From: Bacillota bacterium
GTDB lineage: Bacteria > Bacillota > Clostridia > Lachnospirales > Lachnospiraceae
Assembly (NCBI GenBank): GCA_023398615.1
Contig: JAEWSD010000275.1
Span: 1 to 17,390, forward strand
Reading direction: 5' to 3'
DNA: 17,390 bases
Under the pieces are notes generated by a model, which saw only the letters and a program-made list of their open reading frames with translations, had not been told where the DNA came from and ran no database searches. A program made the position numbers and the translations under genes. This document shows, piece by piece, positions 7,066 through 15,308 of the stretch. The stretch's first letter is position 1; every line of letters starts with the position of its first letter.

Positions 7066-7108
7066 GGGGCTGGCGCAGATGAAGCTTTGCTTCATCTTGC
7101 ACAGCCCC
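7066..7108. terminator. Hairpin between convergent genes, probable bidirectional terminator
   Basis: Two 19-base arms (7066-7084 and 7090-7108) pair as GGGGCTG/CAGCCCC and AGATGAAG/CTTCATCT, with a short mismatched middle and a 5-base loop. It lies between the ends of a plus-strand and a minus-strand gene. The T tract is weak on both sides, so termination efficiency is uncertain. Confidence 0.65.
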
Positions 7109-7119
7109 ATTTCCATTCA

Positions 7120-7809
7120 TCAGAATACAGGCAGCAGGCTTATCAGATAAAGGCAAAGGATATGGGCAGGATAGAAAACGTAATAGAAATATTTATTGCC
7201 CTGCCGTCCCTTCTTTCCATTATAATTAAGTAAGAATACCACGGACAGGGAAGCAAGCCCTTCCAACGGTAAGCCTGTAAAATTTGTTACAAAGAATAAG
7301 GATAAGGTAAGTAAAACTTTATTTCCCCTGAAAATATAAAGAGCTACAATTAAAAGTATTCCCATATAAGAATAATCGGTAACCAGAAGGATTGCGGCAG
7401 CAGACCCTGAGATTACCGCGGCTCCCTGCAATAGTCCGATTATGACCGTCCTGTTTGCATATCTCTTTTCTATCTTACTCATCATATAGATAACAGCAAG
7501 TCCGATTAAAAGGGTAAAAAATACGTTCTGTTGTCTTAAGAAGCTCCAGGAAACATACCTGTTTGAGAATGCCAGGTCAAACGGGAGCTCGGATATTAAG
7601 GCAAAAGCAGCCAGCCTTTTCATGTATTTCTTTACATCACTTGTATGGTAAAAGCCTTCCACCAGCAAAAAACAGAATATCGGAAATGCCAGCCTGCCTA
7701 TTGACCGGCAGAGCAAATATGCGTCCGTATTACCTGGTATCAATATCGCTCCGATATGATCAACAAGCATAATTGCCATTGCAAGCAATTTAAGTGTAAA
7801 AGTGCTCAA
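7120..7809 (-). CDS. TraX family membrane protein
   Basis: This 229-residue polytopic membrane protein starts at TTG (7809), with GGGAGGGG about 8 bases upstream. Family-typical stretches are VDHIG at 16-20, RSIGRLAFPIFCFLLVEGF at 35-53, ALISELPFDLAF at 70-81 and QQNVFFTL at 93-100, spread over about seven or eight hydrophobic segments. The named member, TraX of the F plasmid, is needed for N-terminal acetylation of F pilin. Chromosomal TraX-family proteins of Firmicutes are not known to me to have an assigned role. It is the last gene of the five-gene operon, 18 bases after the GH13-like gene. With an acyltransferase and an esterase in the same operon, a membrane acyl-transfer role is plausible but is inference. 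Confidence 0.88.
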   Translation of the reverse strand: MSTFTLKLLAMAIMLVDHIGAILIPGNTDAYLLCRSIGRLAFPIFCFLLVEGFYHTSDVKKYMKRLAAFALISELPFDLAFSNRYVSWSFLRQQNVFFTLLIGLAVIYMMSKIEKRYANRTVIIGLLQGAAVISGSAAAILLVTDYSYMGILLIVALYIFRGNKVLLTLSLFFVTNFTGLPLEGLASLSVVFLLNYNGKKGRQGNKYFYYVFYPAHILCLYLISLLPVF

Positions 7810-7827
7810 AATTATTCCCCTCCCGGA

Positions 7828-9681
7828 TTATTTGCCGACAAAAACTACCGCTGATCTCGAGTTTACCAGGTATTGTTTCTGATTGGCGATTGGTTTCAAT
7901 TCATTTCTGATCCTATCCTCTGTCGTGTCCGCCAGTACATGCCACTGCATATTATCCGGCAATTTCGGCAGATCAAACTCATGCTTCTCCCAGTGCATAT
8001 TAAATGCAAGATAAAAGGTCCTGTCATTTTCTTTCCTGTTTATCCTGGCATATCTGCCCGACAGCATAACGCCAAGTATCCTGCTGTAATGGGAATAATC
8101 CGGATACCAGGCCTTCACACCGTGAAAGGAGATATCAGGGAAACCGCAGGATATATAATCCATGTTCCTTAAAGGGAAATCCATATGCAGTATCGGATGC
8201 TCCTTGCGGATAGCGATCATCTGCTTAACATAGGAACAGATATCTTCGTTTTGTTTTAAGAGGTCCCAATTAAGCCAGGTTATCTCATTATCCTGGCAGT
8301 ATGCATTATTATTACCCTGCTGTGAATTCCCGAATTCATCACCTGCCAGAATAAGCGGCGTCCCCTGGCTAAACAGCAATACCATGAAAGCATTCCTGAT
8401 CTGCTTCCTTCTTAGCTCATTTACCTTCTTTTTTTTCGTAATGCCTTCTTCCCCGCAATTCCAGCTGTAATTATAATCCGCTCCGTCATGGTTATTCTCG
8501 CCGTTTGCTTCATTATGCTTCTGGTCATAGGAATATAAGTCCATCAAGGTAAAGCCGTCATGGTTTGTTATATAGTTAACCACACCGGTTTTATCCGGAA
8601 GACGGCTTATCCGGAAAGCAAATGCTTTCACCTGTTCCTCGTCCGCTTTCAAAAACCTCTTCACATCTGTGGAAAAGCCGTTGTTATATTCGGCCAGCTT
8701 AATAAATCCCGGTTCAAAATCCTTCGTATAAATCTGATTACTGTTCCAGCCTTCCGACAGCAGCTTTGTCCTGCCAAGAATCGGGTCCAAAGCAAGCAAG
8801 GCGGCCGGTATCGCTTCGCAGTTCAGCGTAAAACCGTCAATATGGTATTCCAATGACCAGTGCCTTAAACAATCCTGAATTAATCCATGCTCCGTACCTG
8901 GGGTAAAGTTCATCTCCATAATAACTTCTATCCCGTTCCTATGTAAGGAATCTACCATAAATTTTAATTCCCGTACCGCATCCTCCGGGTCCGAGGTATA
9001 GGAAGCCTTCGGTGCAAAATAATAATTATCACCGCTATAGCCCCAATAGTTAACCTTAAAGTTAAAAGCCATTCCTCCGGATTCCATTATTTCATTATAC
9101 TCATAGATCGGCATGAGCTGAACACAGTTGATGCCAAGCTCCTTAAGGTAACCGATCTTTTGCACGACGCCGGAAAAAGTTCCCTTATCCTTTACCTGGG
9201 AAGAGGAATGCATCGTAAATCCCCTGACGTTCAGCTTATATATAATTAGCTGGGAATAAGGCAAAGGACAGCGTACACCCGCCTCCTTTTCCTCCGTCCA
9301 TTCAAAGCCGGAAGGCGCAAATCCGCCGCGAATATGAAGCTTTTCCTCCCTGGACAATCTCTTTCCGTAATACCTTCTTCCAAATAGTACTTTAGCATAG
9401 GGATCCGGGAATTCCCTTTCTTTCACCTGATACATATATTCATAATCCTCCGGATTGTCAAGCTTTACCCTGACCGCAAACACATCACCGGTCCTGTCCT
9501 TCCCGGTCAACGGTATACTGCTTACTTTTTCACCGTTCATTCTGCTGTAAAGGTTCAACCTGCATTCGTTCCCGTTCCGCACGTTAACGGCAAAGTTAAA
9601 CCAGCCGTCAGAAAAGCTTACTCCCAAAGGAATCGGTACACCCTGCATAATCTCGAAAACACCCTCTGCTCTTTTTGCCAC
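7828..9681 (-). CDS. Catalytically degenerate GH13 glycogen-debranching-like protein
   Basis: This 617-residue protein starts at GTG (9681) after AGGGGGGTTAAAG. It aligns in order with the isoamylase/GlgX type of alpha-amylase family: an N-terminal CBM48-like sandwich (about 15-125), a TIM barrel (about 145-500) and a C-terminal sandwich. Conserved parts include NYWGYSGDNYYFAP at 211-224, E310 in SEGWN, NHDGFTL at 373-379, HNEANGENNHDG at 389-400 and AGDEFGNSQQGNNNAYCQDN at 446-465. However, region II reads IDGFTLNCE (281-289) where the family has DGFRFDLA, so the nucleophile Asp is N287 and its Arg partner is T285. Region I reads VIMEMNFTP instead of DVVFNHT. About 40 residues between regions I and II are missing. 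It is probably a non-catalytic glucan-binding protein. The frame is intact, so it is not a decaying gene. Confidence 0.88.
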   Translation of the reverse strand: MAKRAEGVFEIMQGVPIPLGVSFSDGWFNFAVNVRNGNECRLNLYSRMNGEKVSSIPLTGKDRTGDVFAVRVKLDNPEDYEYMYQVKEREFPDPYAKVLFGRRYYGKRLSREEKLHIRGGFAPSGFEWTEEKEAGVRCPLPYSQLIIYKLNVRGFTMHSSSQVKDKGTFSGVVQKIGYLKELGINCVQLMPIYEYNEIMESGGMAFNFKVNYWGYSGDNYYFAPKASYTSDPEDAVRELKFMVDSLHRNGIEVIMEMNFTPGTEHGLIQDCLRHWSLEYHIDGFTLNCEAIPAALLALDPILGRTKLLSEGWNSNQIYTKDFEPGFIKLAEYNNGFSTDVKRFLKADEEQVKAFAFRISRLPDKTGVVNYITNHDGFTLMDLYSYDQKHNEANGENNHDGADYNYSWNCGEEGITKKKKVNELRRKQIRNAFMVLLFSQGTPLILAGDEFGNSQQGNNNAYCQDNEITWLNWDLLKQNEDICSYVKQMIAIRKEHPILHMDFPLRNMDYISCGFPDISFHGVKAWYPDYSHYSRILGVMLSGRYARINRKENDRTFYLAFNMHWEKHEFDLPKLPDNMQWHVLADTTEDRIRNELKPIANQKQYLVNSRSAVVFVGK

Positions 9682-9698
9682 CTTTAACCCCCCTATTA

Positions 9699-10361
9699 TT
9701 AAATATGCATTTTTTTATTCAATTCATCCCTCATGTTTTCGCCTTCAAATAAAACGAGAGCAGCTATCGAGATCACGCTTACCGTTACACAAATAACGGA
9801 AGGATACTTTACGCTAAGCAAATCAAGCTTCACAAATATTACGGGTATGATGCCGAATACCGCATCCAAAAGGAAATATATAATAAAGTTTCTGACGGCA
9901 AGGCGCATGATCTTTGCCGTTACAGCCATAACAACCATCGCCGCCACACAGGCAATTGGTATTACATAATCCAGAGACCATCCCTTCCAGCCGATACGCC
10001 AGTCCCAGATTACGGCCAATACGGATATGAGCGCTACCTGCCAGGTGATTGTCTTAGGAATGTTATATCTTTTTCGGATTACGATTGCCAGACTGATCCA
10101 CATGCACAGGATGCCTGCAATCACAAACACCGACCAGTTAATATCAACCGGGAACATCGCATTCATTGCAATGCTGACTACAACTGTACTGATCGATATA
10201 AACAGCATTAACCGGAGTACCAGATTATACTGGTAGCTTTCCGGAATGAAAGGGAATACCTCCTCTTCCCTGCTGCCTGTGCCGGATAATGGGTTCTGAC
10301 ACAAGGGACAGTATCTGCGTTCACCCCGGATATCAACCTTACAATGTTCACAATGCTGCAT
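9699..10361 (-). CDS. Zinc-ribbon six-helix membrane protein (DUF6320-like)
   Basis: This 220-residue protein has an ATG start and AAGGGG upstream. Residues 1-24 form a zinc ribbon: C4, C7, C18 and C21 in CEHC...CPLC. A polar link follows, then about six hydrophobic segments (roughly 49-69, 76-95, 105-121, 131-150, 156-176 and 187-206) and a charged tail. From memory this is the layout of DUF6320 proteins, found in Lachnospiraceae near acyltransferase and esterase genes; the function is unknown. It lies 89 bases after the acyltransferase and 17 bases before the GH13-like gene, so it is a member of the operon. A TATAAT at 10412-10417 on the minus strand lacks a matching -35, so an internal promoter is not supported. 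Confidence 0.78.
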   Translation of the reverse strand: MQHCEHCKVDIRGERRYCPLCQNPLSGTGSREEEVFPFIPESYQYNLVLRLMLFISISTVVVSIAMNAMFPVDINWSVFVIAGILCMWISLAIVIRKRYNIPKTITWQVALISVLAVIWDWRIGWKGWSLDYVIPIACVAAMVVMAVTAKIMRLAVRNFIIYFLLDAVFGIIPVIFVKLDLLSVKYPSVICVTVSVISIAALVLFEGENMRDELNKKMHI

Positions 10362-10450
10362 ATTAACCCCTTCCCTGCCTGTTCAGCTTGCCTGCAAACG
10401 AATACCGGCAGATTATAAAGACTTAAGACTCATTTCGATACACCTTTTTA

Positions 10451-11710
10451 TTACAGATTTGCGGCAATTACTACTTCAATCCCCTGCTGGGTCAGTGTCT
10501 GAAAAAATGTTTTCTGGATATCCGTATCCGTAAACGGTGAGGTAAAACTCACCACCAGATTGTCCTCATAGGAGCAAATGCATATATGAGGCCTTCTTGC
10601 ACTGGTGAAAACCGCAAACTGCCTGAGATAACTATTAAGCTCCGGAGCCACGGAGATTTTCCCGATATTAGACAATGCGGCGGTTATTCCCCTGTCATTT
10701 ATCCTGTCCGCTATCCTAAGGGTAAAATCTTTTAAAACCAGCGGCACAACTCTTGCAAACATGTTGTGTTCCAATGCCGCAAGACGGTTCATATGGTCTT
10801 TCAAACGCTCCTCCGTCAGTTCCTTCCGGAAGCTTTCGCCTACACTTTGTATAACATCCCGGAATTCCGTACTGTTTTTACCGAAATGGTATTCCACATT
10901 AATAGTCCCAAAAAAGTTTCTGGCAGTCTCCGATTCAAAAAATTGCCTCAAATTAACCGGTACGGATAAAACTACAGGATGTTTTTTCCCGCGCTCCGTC
11001 ATCCCCTTATATATGGAATACATAAATAACGCAGTTAAGTAAACGGTCATCGTGGCATCGTGCCTGTGAGCCGCATCCAATACGGCTTTTACGGACATGG
11101 TGCCTTCTATCACCTGCATGCGGTATTCGTCTCTGCGTGTTCCCCTGATGCGATAAGCTTTAGGATGTTTAATAATTCCCGGATGTTTTACTCCCGTATA
11201 GTGTTTTAAAAAACTGTCATCCATCTTCTGGCTGATCGACGCATCATATTCCAGCCGCGGTATTTTTCCATCAAAAAGTTCCTTATGCTTTTTCGCCAGA
11301 TAATAATAAATTATGGTCTTCATAAACATAAGCGCACCGGTTCCGTCCGAAAGCGCATGGAAAATCTCCAGATTGATCCGGTTCCTGTAATAAAATACCC
11401 GGAACAAAAGGCCTCTTCGGTCCTGGTTGTAGATCCTGCCGCATACCGGCTCGGATTCCTCCCGGACTGCCGGGCGGATATTGCCGGTCTCAAAATAATA
11501 CCAGAACAGGCCCTTTCTTAAAACGGATTTATACATCGGAAAAGCCTCAATTGCCTCATCCAATGCCTGCTGCAGGATATCTCTTTCCACACTTTCAAAT
11601 AATTCACAGGAGAACCGGAATACTTTCGTATCTTTCTCGTTACTGGTCGGCGGAAATATCTTAGCCGCATTGTCCAGCCTTGTCCATTCAACACTTTTTC
11701 TATGTCTCAT
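10451..11710 (-). CDS. Condensation/alcohol acetyltransferase-fold acyltransferase
   Basis: The start is ATG at 11710, with AAAAGGG 5 bases upstream. A GTG nine codons earlier is in frame but has no ribosome-binding site. The 419-residue product has no signal peptide. The HxxxDG active-site motif of CoA-dependent acyltransferases and condensation domains is present as HALSDG at residues 118-123, in the usual N-terminal third, with the base His and structural Asp intact. Other marks are VPVNLRQFF in the middle and ALSNIG and SYEDNLVVSFTSPF near the C-terminus, typical of the second half of this fold. Proteins like this are often annotated as alcohol acetyltransferase, and the natural acceptor is unknown. 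It is second in the operon, between an esterase and a DUF6320-like membrane protein. A peptide-synthetase role is unlikely because no carrier domain is nearby. Confidence 0.85.
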   Translation of the reverse strand: MRHRKSVEWTRLDNAAKIFPPTSNEKDTKVFRFSCELFESVERDILQQALDEAIEAFPMYKSVLRKGLFWYYFETGNIRPAVREESEPVCGRIYNQDRRGLLFRVFYYRNRINLEIFHALSDGTGALMFMKTIIYYYLAKKHKELFDGKIPRLEYDASISQKMDDSFLKHYTGVKHPGIIKHPKAYRIRGTRRDEYRMQVIEGTMSVKAVLDAAHRHDATMTVYLTALFMYSIYKGMTERGKKHPVVLSVPVNLRQFFESETARNFFGTINVEYHFGKNSTEFRDVIQSVGESFRKELTEERLKDHMNRLAALEHNMFARVVPLVLKDFTLRIADRINDRGITAALSNIGKISVAPELNSYLRQFAVFTSARRPHICICSYEDNLVVSFTSPFTDTDIQKTFFQTLTQQGIEVVIAANL

Positions 11711-11779
11711 CTTAACCCTTTTATACGGCTGGTACACTGACTGCCCGACATCTCGGATAATTCCGTCGGCTGCTTCGTA

Positions 11780-12691
11780 CTAGCTGTCAATAAATTTATT
11801 CATGTATTCATAGCATTTTACAATTACGGCGGAGCGCTTTGGCAGAGACAGGAAACCGTGAAGCGCATCTCTCATGCGCCTGATCTCCACACTATTACCG
11901 AACTCCCTGAGCCGCTGTCCGTATGCTTCCGCCTCGTCACGAAGCGGATCATATTCCGCGGTAATAATTAATGTCCGCGGCTGTCTGCTTAAATCCCCGG
12001 CAAGAAGGGGTGCCACATACGGATTATACAAATCTTCCTTCCTGTTAACGTACAATTCCATGTAATCGCGTATCCGTTTCGAGGTAAGGATATAATCCGT
12101 GCCATTCTCCCTGACCGACGGGAAAGGCGAACTCTCACCGTGATCGTTATAGGTAGCCGGGTAAATTAAAATCTGTTTAACCGGAAGGAAACCGCCCCGG
12201 TCTCTTGCCATCAATGAAACTACAGCCGCAAGGTTTCCGCCGGCACTGTCTCCGGCCAATATTATCTCTTCCGGCTTTATCCGTAACAGGGTACTGTCCA
12301 GAAATAACTGCTGTACCACATAGTAGCAATCCTCCGCTCCCGCCGGGAACGGATGCTCCGGTGCAAGCCGGTAATCCACCGACACCACGATCCGGCCGGT
12401 CTGATTTGCCATGTTGGCACAGATCCTGCTGTAGCTGTCTATATTCCCGACAACCCATCCTCCGCCGTGGAAAAATATCAATACCTTTGAATCCTTCTTT
12501 CTTTTCGGCCGGAATATACGCACCGGAATCTCCCTGCCGTCATTGATAATCCTGTGGTCCAGCAGATTATATAACGGCCTGATATACGGATGGGCCGCTA
12601 TGATTACCCTGCGGTGCTGTCTGTAATATTTCTTTACATCTAAAGTAGAATTGGACAGTGCTCTTAACGCCATTCTCCGGATTCGATTCAT
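11780..12691 (-). CDS. HSL-type alpha/beta hydrolase (esterase/lipase)
   Basis: This serine esterase belongs to the hormone-sensitive-lipase group. Counting from the first possible ATG at 12724 (314 residues), it shows the oxyanion motif HGGGW at 86-90, the nucleophile elbow GDSAGG with S160, D259 in YDPLRDE and H289 in LHGF, so the triad is complete. It has a basic N-terminus, no cleavable signal and no membrane segment. I prefer ATG 12691 (303 residues): ATG 12724 would have a leader of only about 15 bases with no ribosome-binding site, whereas 12691 has AAAGGA 12 bases upstream, a rather long spacing, so the choice is not certain. It is the first gene of the five-gene operon. The substrate is unknown; an ester made by the adjacent acyltransferase is a reasonable guess. 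Confidence 0.92.
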   Translation of the reverse strand: MNRIRRMALRALSNSTLDVKKYYRQHRRVIIAAHPYIRPLYNLLDHRIINDGREIPVRIFRPKRKKDSKVLIFFHGGGWVVGNIDSYSRICANMANQTGRIVVSVDYRLAPEHPFPAGAEDCYYVVQQLFLDSTLLRIKPEEIILAGDSAGGNLAAVVSLMARDRGGFLPVKQILIYPATYNDHGESSPFPSVRENGTDYILTSKRIRDYMELYVNRKEDLYNPYVAPLLAGDLSRQPRTLIITAEYDPLRDEAEAYGQRLREFGNSVEIRRMRDALHGFLSLPKRSAVIVKCYEYMNKFIDS

Positions 12692-12745
12692 AGCAATGCA
12701 TTTTCCTTTCCGTTCTACCTTCATACAGTCAAAATTGATAACTTC

Positions 12746-12774
12746 ATTTTATCCGAGATACCATTAAAAGTCAA
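12746..12774 (-). promoter_or_regulatory. Sigma-A promoter of the five-gene operon
   Basis: On the minus strand TTGACT (12769-12774) and TAAAAT (12746-12751) are separated by exactly 17 bases, with 5/6 matches in each box. The predicted start of transcription is near 12739. No other good promoter is visible upstream of the following four genes. Confidence 0.75.
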
Positions 12775-12814
12775 TCAAACTCAATCACTGAATTATTTTC
12801 TTACAAAATATAGC

Positions 12815-12842
12815 TTGCAAAATATGAATTATACGATACAAT
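12815..12842 (+). promoter_or_regulatory. Sigma-A promoter of ABC-F gene
   Basis: TTGCAA (12815-12820) and TACAAT (12837-12842) are separated by 16 bases. The leader to the ATG at 12884 is about 35 bases, too short for an attenuator of the kind that controls some antibiotic-induced ABC-F genes. Confidence 0.65.
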
Positions 12843-12883
12843 AGATATGGGCATCAATTGACATAAAAACAGAGAGGTACTAT

Positions 12884-14518
12884 ATGATTCAGGCAAGTAA
12901 TGTAACTTTAAGGCTTGGGAAAAGAGCCTTATTTGAAGATGTAAATATTAAATTCACGGAAGGAAACTGCTACGGTTTAATCGGAGCCAACGGAGCCGGC
13001 AAGTCCACCTTCCTGAAGATTCTATCCGGCCAACTGGAGCCTACCAACGGCGATGTGATCGTCACTCCCGGGCAGAGACTCTCCTTCCTGCAGCAGGATC
13101 ATTTTAAATATGACGGATTTAACGTTTTGAGTACCGTAATCATGGGAAATCAGCGTTTATATGATATTATGAAGGAAAAAGATGCAATCTATGCCAAAGA
13201 GGACTTTACGGAAGCAGACGGAATCAAAGCCAGTGAACTGGAAGCGGAATTTGCGACATTAAACGGCTGGGAAGCGGAATCCGATGCCGCTACATTGTTA
13301 AACGGACTTGGTGTTGATACGGAATTGCACAGTAAGCTTATGGGCGAGTTAAACGGCAATGAAAAGGTAAAGGTATTGCTGGCACAGGCACTGTTCGGCA
13401 ACCCCGATATCCTTCTTCTGGATGAGCCCACTAACCATCTGGACCTGGAGGCAATACGCTGGCTGGAAGAATTTTTAATTAATTTTGACAATACCGTTAT
13501 CGCAGTATCCCATGACAGGTATTTCTTAAATAAGGTATGTACCCATACTGCGGATATCGATTATGCGAAGATTCAGTTATACGCCGGAAACTATGATTTC
13601 TGGTATGAATCCAGTCAGCTGATGATTAAGCAGATGAAGGAAGCAAACAAGAAAAAGGAAGAAAAGATTAAGGAATTGCAGGAATTTATCCAACGGTTCA
13701 GTGCCAACGCTTCCAAATCAAAGCAGGCTACATCACGTAAAAGAGCCCTGGAAAAGATTGAGCTTGATGATATCCGTCCATCCAGCAGGAAATATCCTTA
13801 TATTGATTTCAGACCAAACAGGGAAATCGGAAATGAAGTCCTGACCGTTACTAATCTATCAAAAACAATAGACGGGGTAAAGATTCTCGATGATATTTCC
13901 TTTACGGTGAACCATGACGACAAGGTTGCTTTCGTAGGACCGAATACCCTGGCCTCGACTACACTGTTCCGCATACTTGCCGGTGAGATAGAACCGGACG
14001 AAGGCAATTACAAGTGGGGAATAACCACAACGAACTCCTATTTTCCAAAGGATAATACGAAGTATTTCGACAGTGACGACACGATCGTCGACTGGCTAAT
14101 GCCGTATTCACCGGAAAAGGACCCTACCTATGTACGCGGCTTTCTCGGCAGAATGCTGTTTGCAGGTGAAGAAGGTATCAAGAAAGTCAAAGTTCTCTCC
14201 GGCGGTGAAAAGGTAAGGGTAATGCTCTCCAAGATGATGATCCTGGGAGCCAATGTCCTGATTATGGATGAGCCTACCAACCATCTGGATATGGAATCCA
14301 TCACGGCTCTTAATAACGGACTGATTAAGTTCCCCGGCGTACTTTTGTTCGTATCACAGGATCATCAGTTCGTCCAGACCATCGCAAGTCGGATCATGGA
14401 GATCACTCCAAACGGATTAATTGATAAGATAACGACTTACGACGAATATCTGGATAATGATGAATTTGCCCGCAAGAGACAGATAATGCAGATCGACCGC
14501 AGTGATGATGATATGTAA
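12884..14518 (+). CDS. ABC-F family ATPase (YkpA/YbiT-type)
   Basis: This 544-residue soluble twin-ATPase protein has an ATG start after GAGAGG. ABC-F proteins bind the ribosomal E site and modulate translation or protect against antibiotics; they are not transporters. Nucleotide domain 1 has GANGAGKST at 34-42, ELNGNEK in the signature place (155-161), LLLDEPTNHLD (D180, E181) and H210. A charged helical linker spans about 245-295 (KKKEEKIKEL). Domain 2 has GPNTLASTT at 352-360, with serine where the Walker A lysine belongs, a canonical LSGGEK (438-443), LIMDEPTNHLD (D462, E463), and Q492 where the switch His is expected (VSQDH). The degenerate parts all fall in one composite site. The overall pattern fits the YkpA/YbiT branch rather than known resistance proteins. 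It is divergent from the acyl operon and monocistronic. Confidence 0.93.
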   Translation: MIQASNVTLRLGKRALFEDVNIKFTEGNCYGLIGANGAGKSTFLKILSGQLEPTNGDVIVTPGQRLSFLQQDHFKYDGFNVLSTVIMGNQRLYDIMKEKDAIYAKEDFTEADGIKASELEAEFATLNGWEAESDAATLLNGLGVDTELHSKLMGELNGNEKVKVLLAQALFGNPDILLLDEPTNHLDLEAIRWLEEFLINFDNTVIAVSHDRYFLNKVCTHTADIDYAKIQLYAGNYDFWYESSQLMIKQMKEANKKKEEKIKELQEFIQRFSANASKSKQATSRKRALEKIELDDIRPSSRKYPYIDFRPNREIGNEVLTVTNLSKTIDGVKILDDISFTVNHDDKVAFVGPNTLASTTLFRILAGEIEPDEGNYKWGITTTNSYFPKDNTKYFDSDDTIVDWLMPYSPEKDPTYVRGFLGRMLFAGEEGIKKVKVLSGGEKVRVMLSKMMILGANVLIMDEPTNHLDMESITALNNGLIKFPGVLLFVSQDHQFVQTIASRIMEITPNGLIDKITTYDEYLDNDEFARKRQIMQIDRSDDDM

Positions 14519-14533
14519 TATAGTTTGCATTTC

Positions 14534-14547
14534 TACCCTACGGGGTA
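14534..14547 (+). other. Small hairpin with TACG loop
   Basis: TACCC (14534-14538) and GGGTA (14543-14547) flank a TACG loop, 16 bases after the ABC-F stop and just before the terminator. UACG is a stable tetraloop in RNA, so this may stabilise the transcript 3' end. It is short and could be chance. Confidence 0.4.
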
Positions 14548-14556
14548 AAATAAACA

Positions 14557-14599
14557 GGGCTGCTGCTAAAGCGTATGGCTTATGCAGCGGCCCGTTTTT
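14557..14599 (+). terminator. Rho-independent terminator of ABC-F gene
   Basis: GGGCTGCTGC (14557-14566) pairs with GCAGCGGCCC further on (one T-G wobble). An inner AAGC/GCTT pairing extends the hairpin, and it is followed by TTTTT at 14595-14599. Confidence 0.88.
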
Positions 14600-14608
14600 G
14601 TCCTTATC

Positions 14609-15208
14609 CTATATGAGTGCATTTGATTCCTTCAGCCTTAGATCGGAAAACGCAAGGCGGAATATCTGTAAAATTGCTTCTACGACTTTATAACATAGTT
14701 CAACAATGTACATGCAGTCTATTTTGATCAGTTTCATCGCTCTTTGGTATTCCTGATGCATCTTTTTAATAAAATCGCAGATTTCATCTACCGTATAAAA
14801 GGCATCGTTTTGTAAACGGTTATCCCTGATATCATTACTCTCAACATAATTTTTTAAAGCATGTATCAGGTTTTTCTCATAGCTGCAATGTTCCCTTAAA
14901 CTTCCGTTAAAAGCCTCGTTGTGGGGAAAGGTAAAATAATCGGCAATATAGTGGGTAATTACCCCGAGATGCCTGCAATAATAACCCGTAATCCCTCTAT
15001 CCACATCATAATCATCCGTAATCTTTACTATTTCATCTCTGAGTATTTCAAAGGTATCTTCGATACAATGCTTTCTTGTTATAAAAGACGGTACGCAATC
15101 CGGTAAAATACTTCCCAAGTAGAAAGCTTTTTTGTGATTAGACAATTCCTCGGTCTGTATATTGTTCATTAAATAACTTGCCAAGGAAATATGCGACTTC
15201 TTTCTCAT
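14609..15208 (-). CDS. Zinc-dependent phospholipase C family protein
   Basis: This 199-residue protein has an ATG start with GGGGGA 5-6 bases upstream. The motif series matches the short zinc-dependent phospholipase C-like family of Clostridia: HISLASYLM (H6), FYLGSILPDCVPSF (D37), H47, RHLGVITHYIADYFTFPHN (H80, H86, D90, H96). These His and Asp residues are candidate metal ligands. Unlike secreted clostridial alpha-toxin, it has no signal peptide, so it is probably intracellular. The true substrate of this short branch is unknown. The gene converges with the ABC-F gene, whose terminator ends 10 bases from its stop, and it has its own promoter, so it is probably monocistronic. Confidence 0.87.
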   Translation of the reverse strand: MRKKSHISLASYLMNNIQTEELSNHKKAFYLGSILPDCVPSFITRKHCIEDTFEILRDEIVKITDDYDVDRGITGYYCRHLGVITHYIADYFTFPHNEAFNGSLREHCSYEKNLIHALKNYVESNDIRDNRLQNDAFYTVDEICDFIKKMHQEYQRAMKLIKIDCMYIVELCYKVVEAILQIFRLAFSDLRLKESNALI

Positions 15209-15308
15209 GGTGTCCCCCGTTCATATGAGTAATGTAATTTGTGTATCAAATATGCGTAATATTGGCTTTATCGACTTTTTCCGTCATAGATAGACGCTTC
15301 CAATAAGT

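Noticed and set aside
7120..7809. Conjugative element suggested by the TraX name
   Set aside because: No relaxase, type IV secretion, integrase or attachment site is present; TraX-family genes are common on Firmicute chromosomes.
7828..9681. Functional glycogen debranching enzyme (glgX)
   Set aside because: The family match is good, but the nucleophile Asp and region I are lost, so an active-enzyme call is not supported.
12177..12546. Overlapping frames inside the esterase gene on both strands
   Set aside because: The esterase frame has a full catalytic triad and family motifs; the overlapping frames have no recognisable protein character.
12843..12883. Attenuator or leader peptide controlling the ABC-F gene, as in antibiotic-resistance ABC-F genes
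   Set aside because: The leader is only about 35 bases with no upstream ORF or hairpin, and the protein resembles the YkpA/YbiT branch instead of resistance types.
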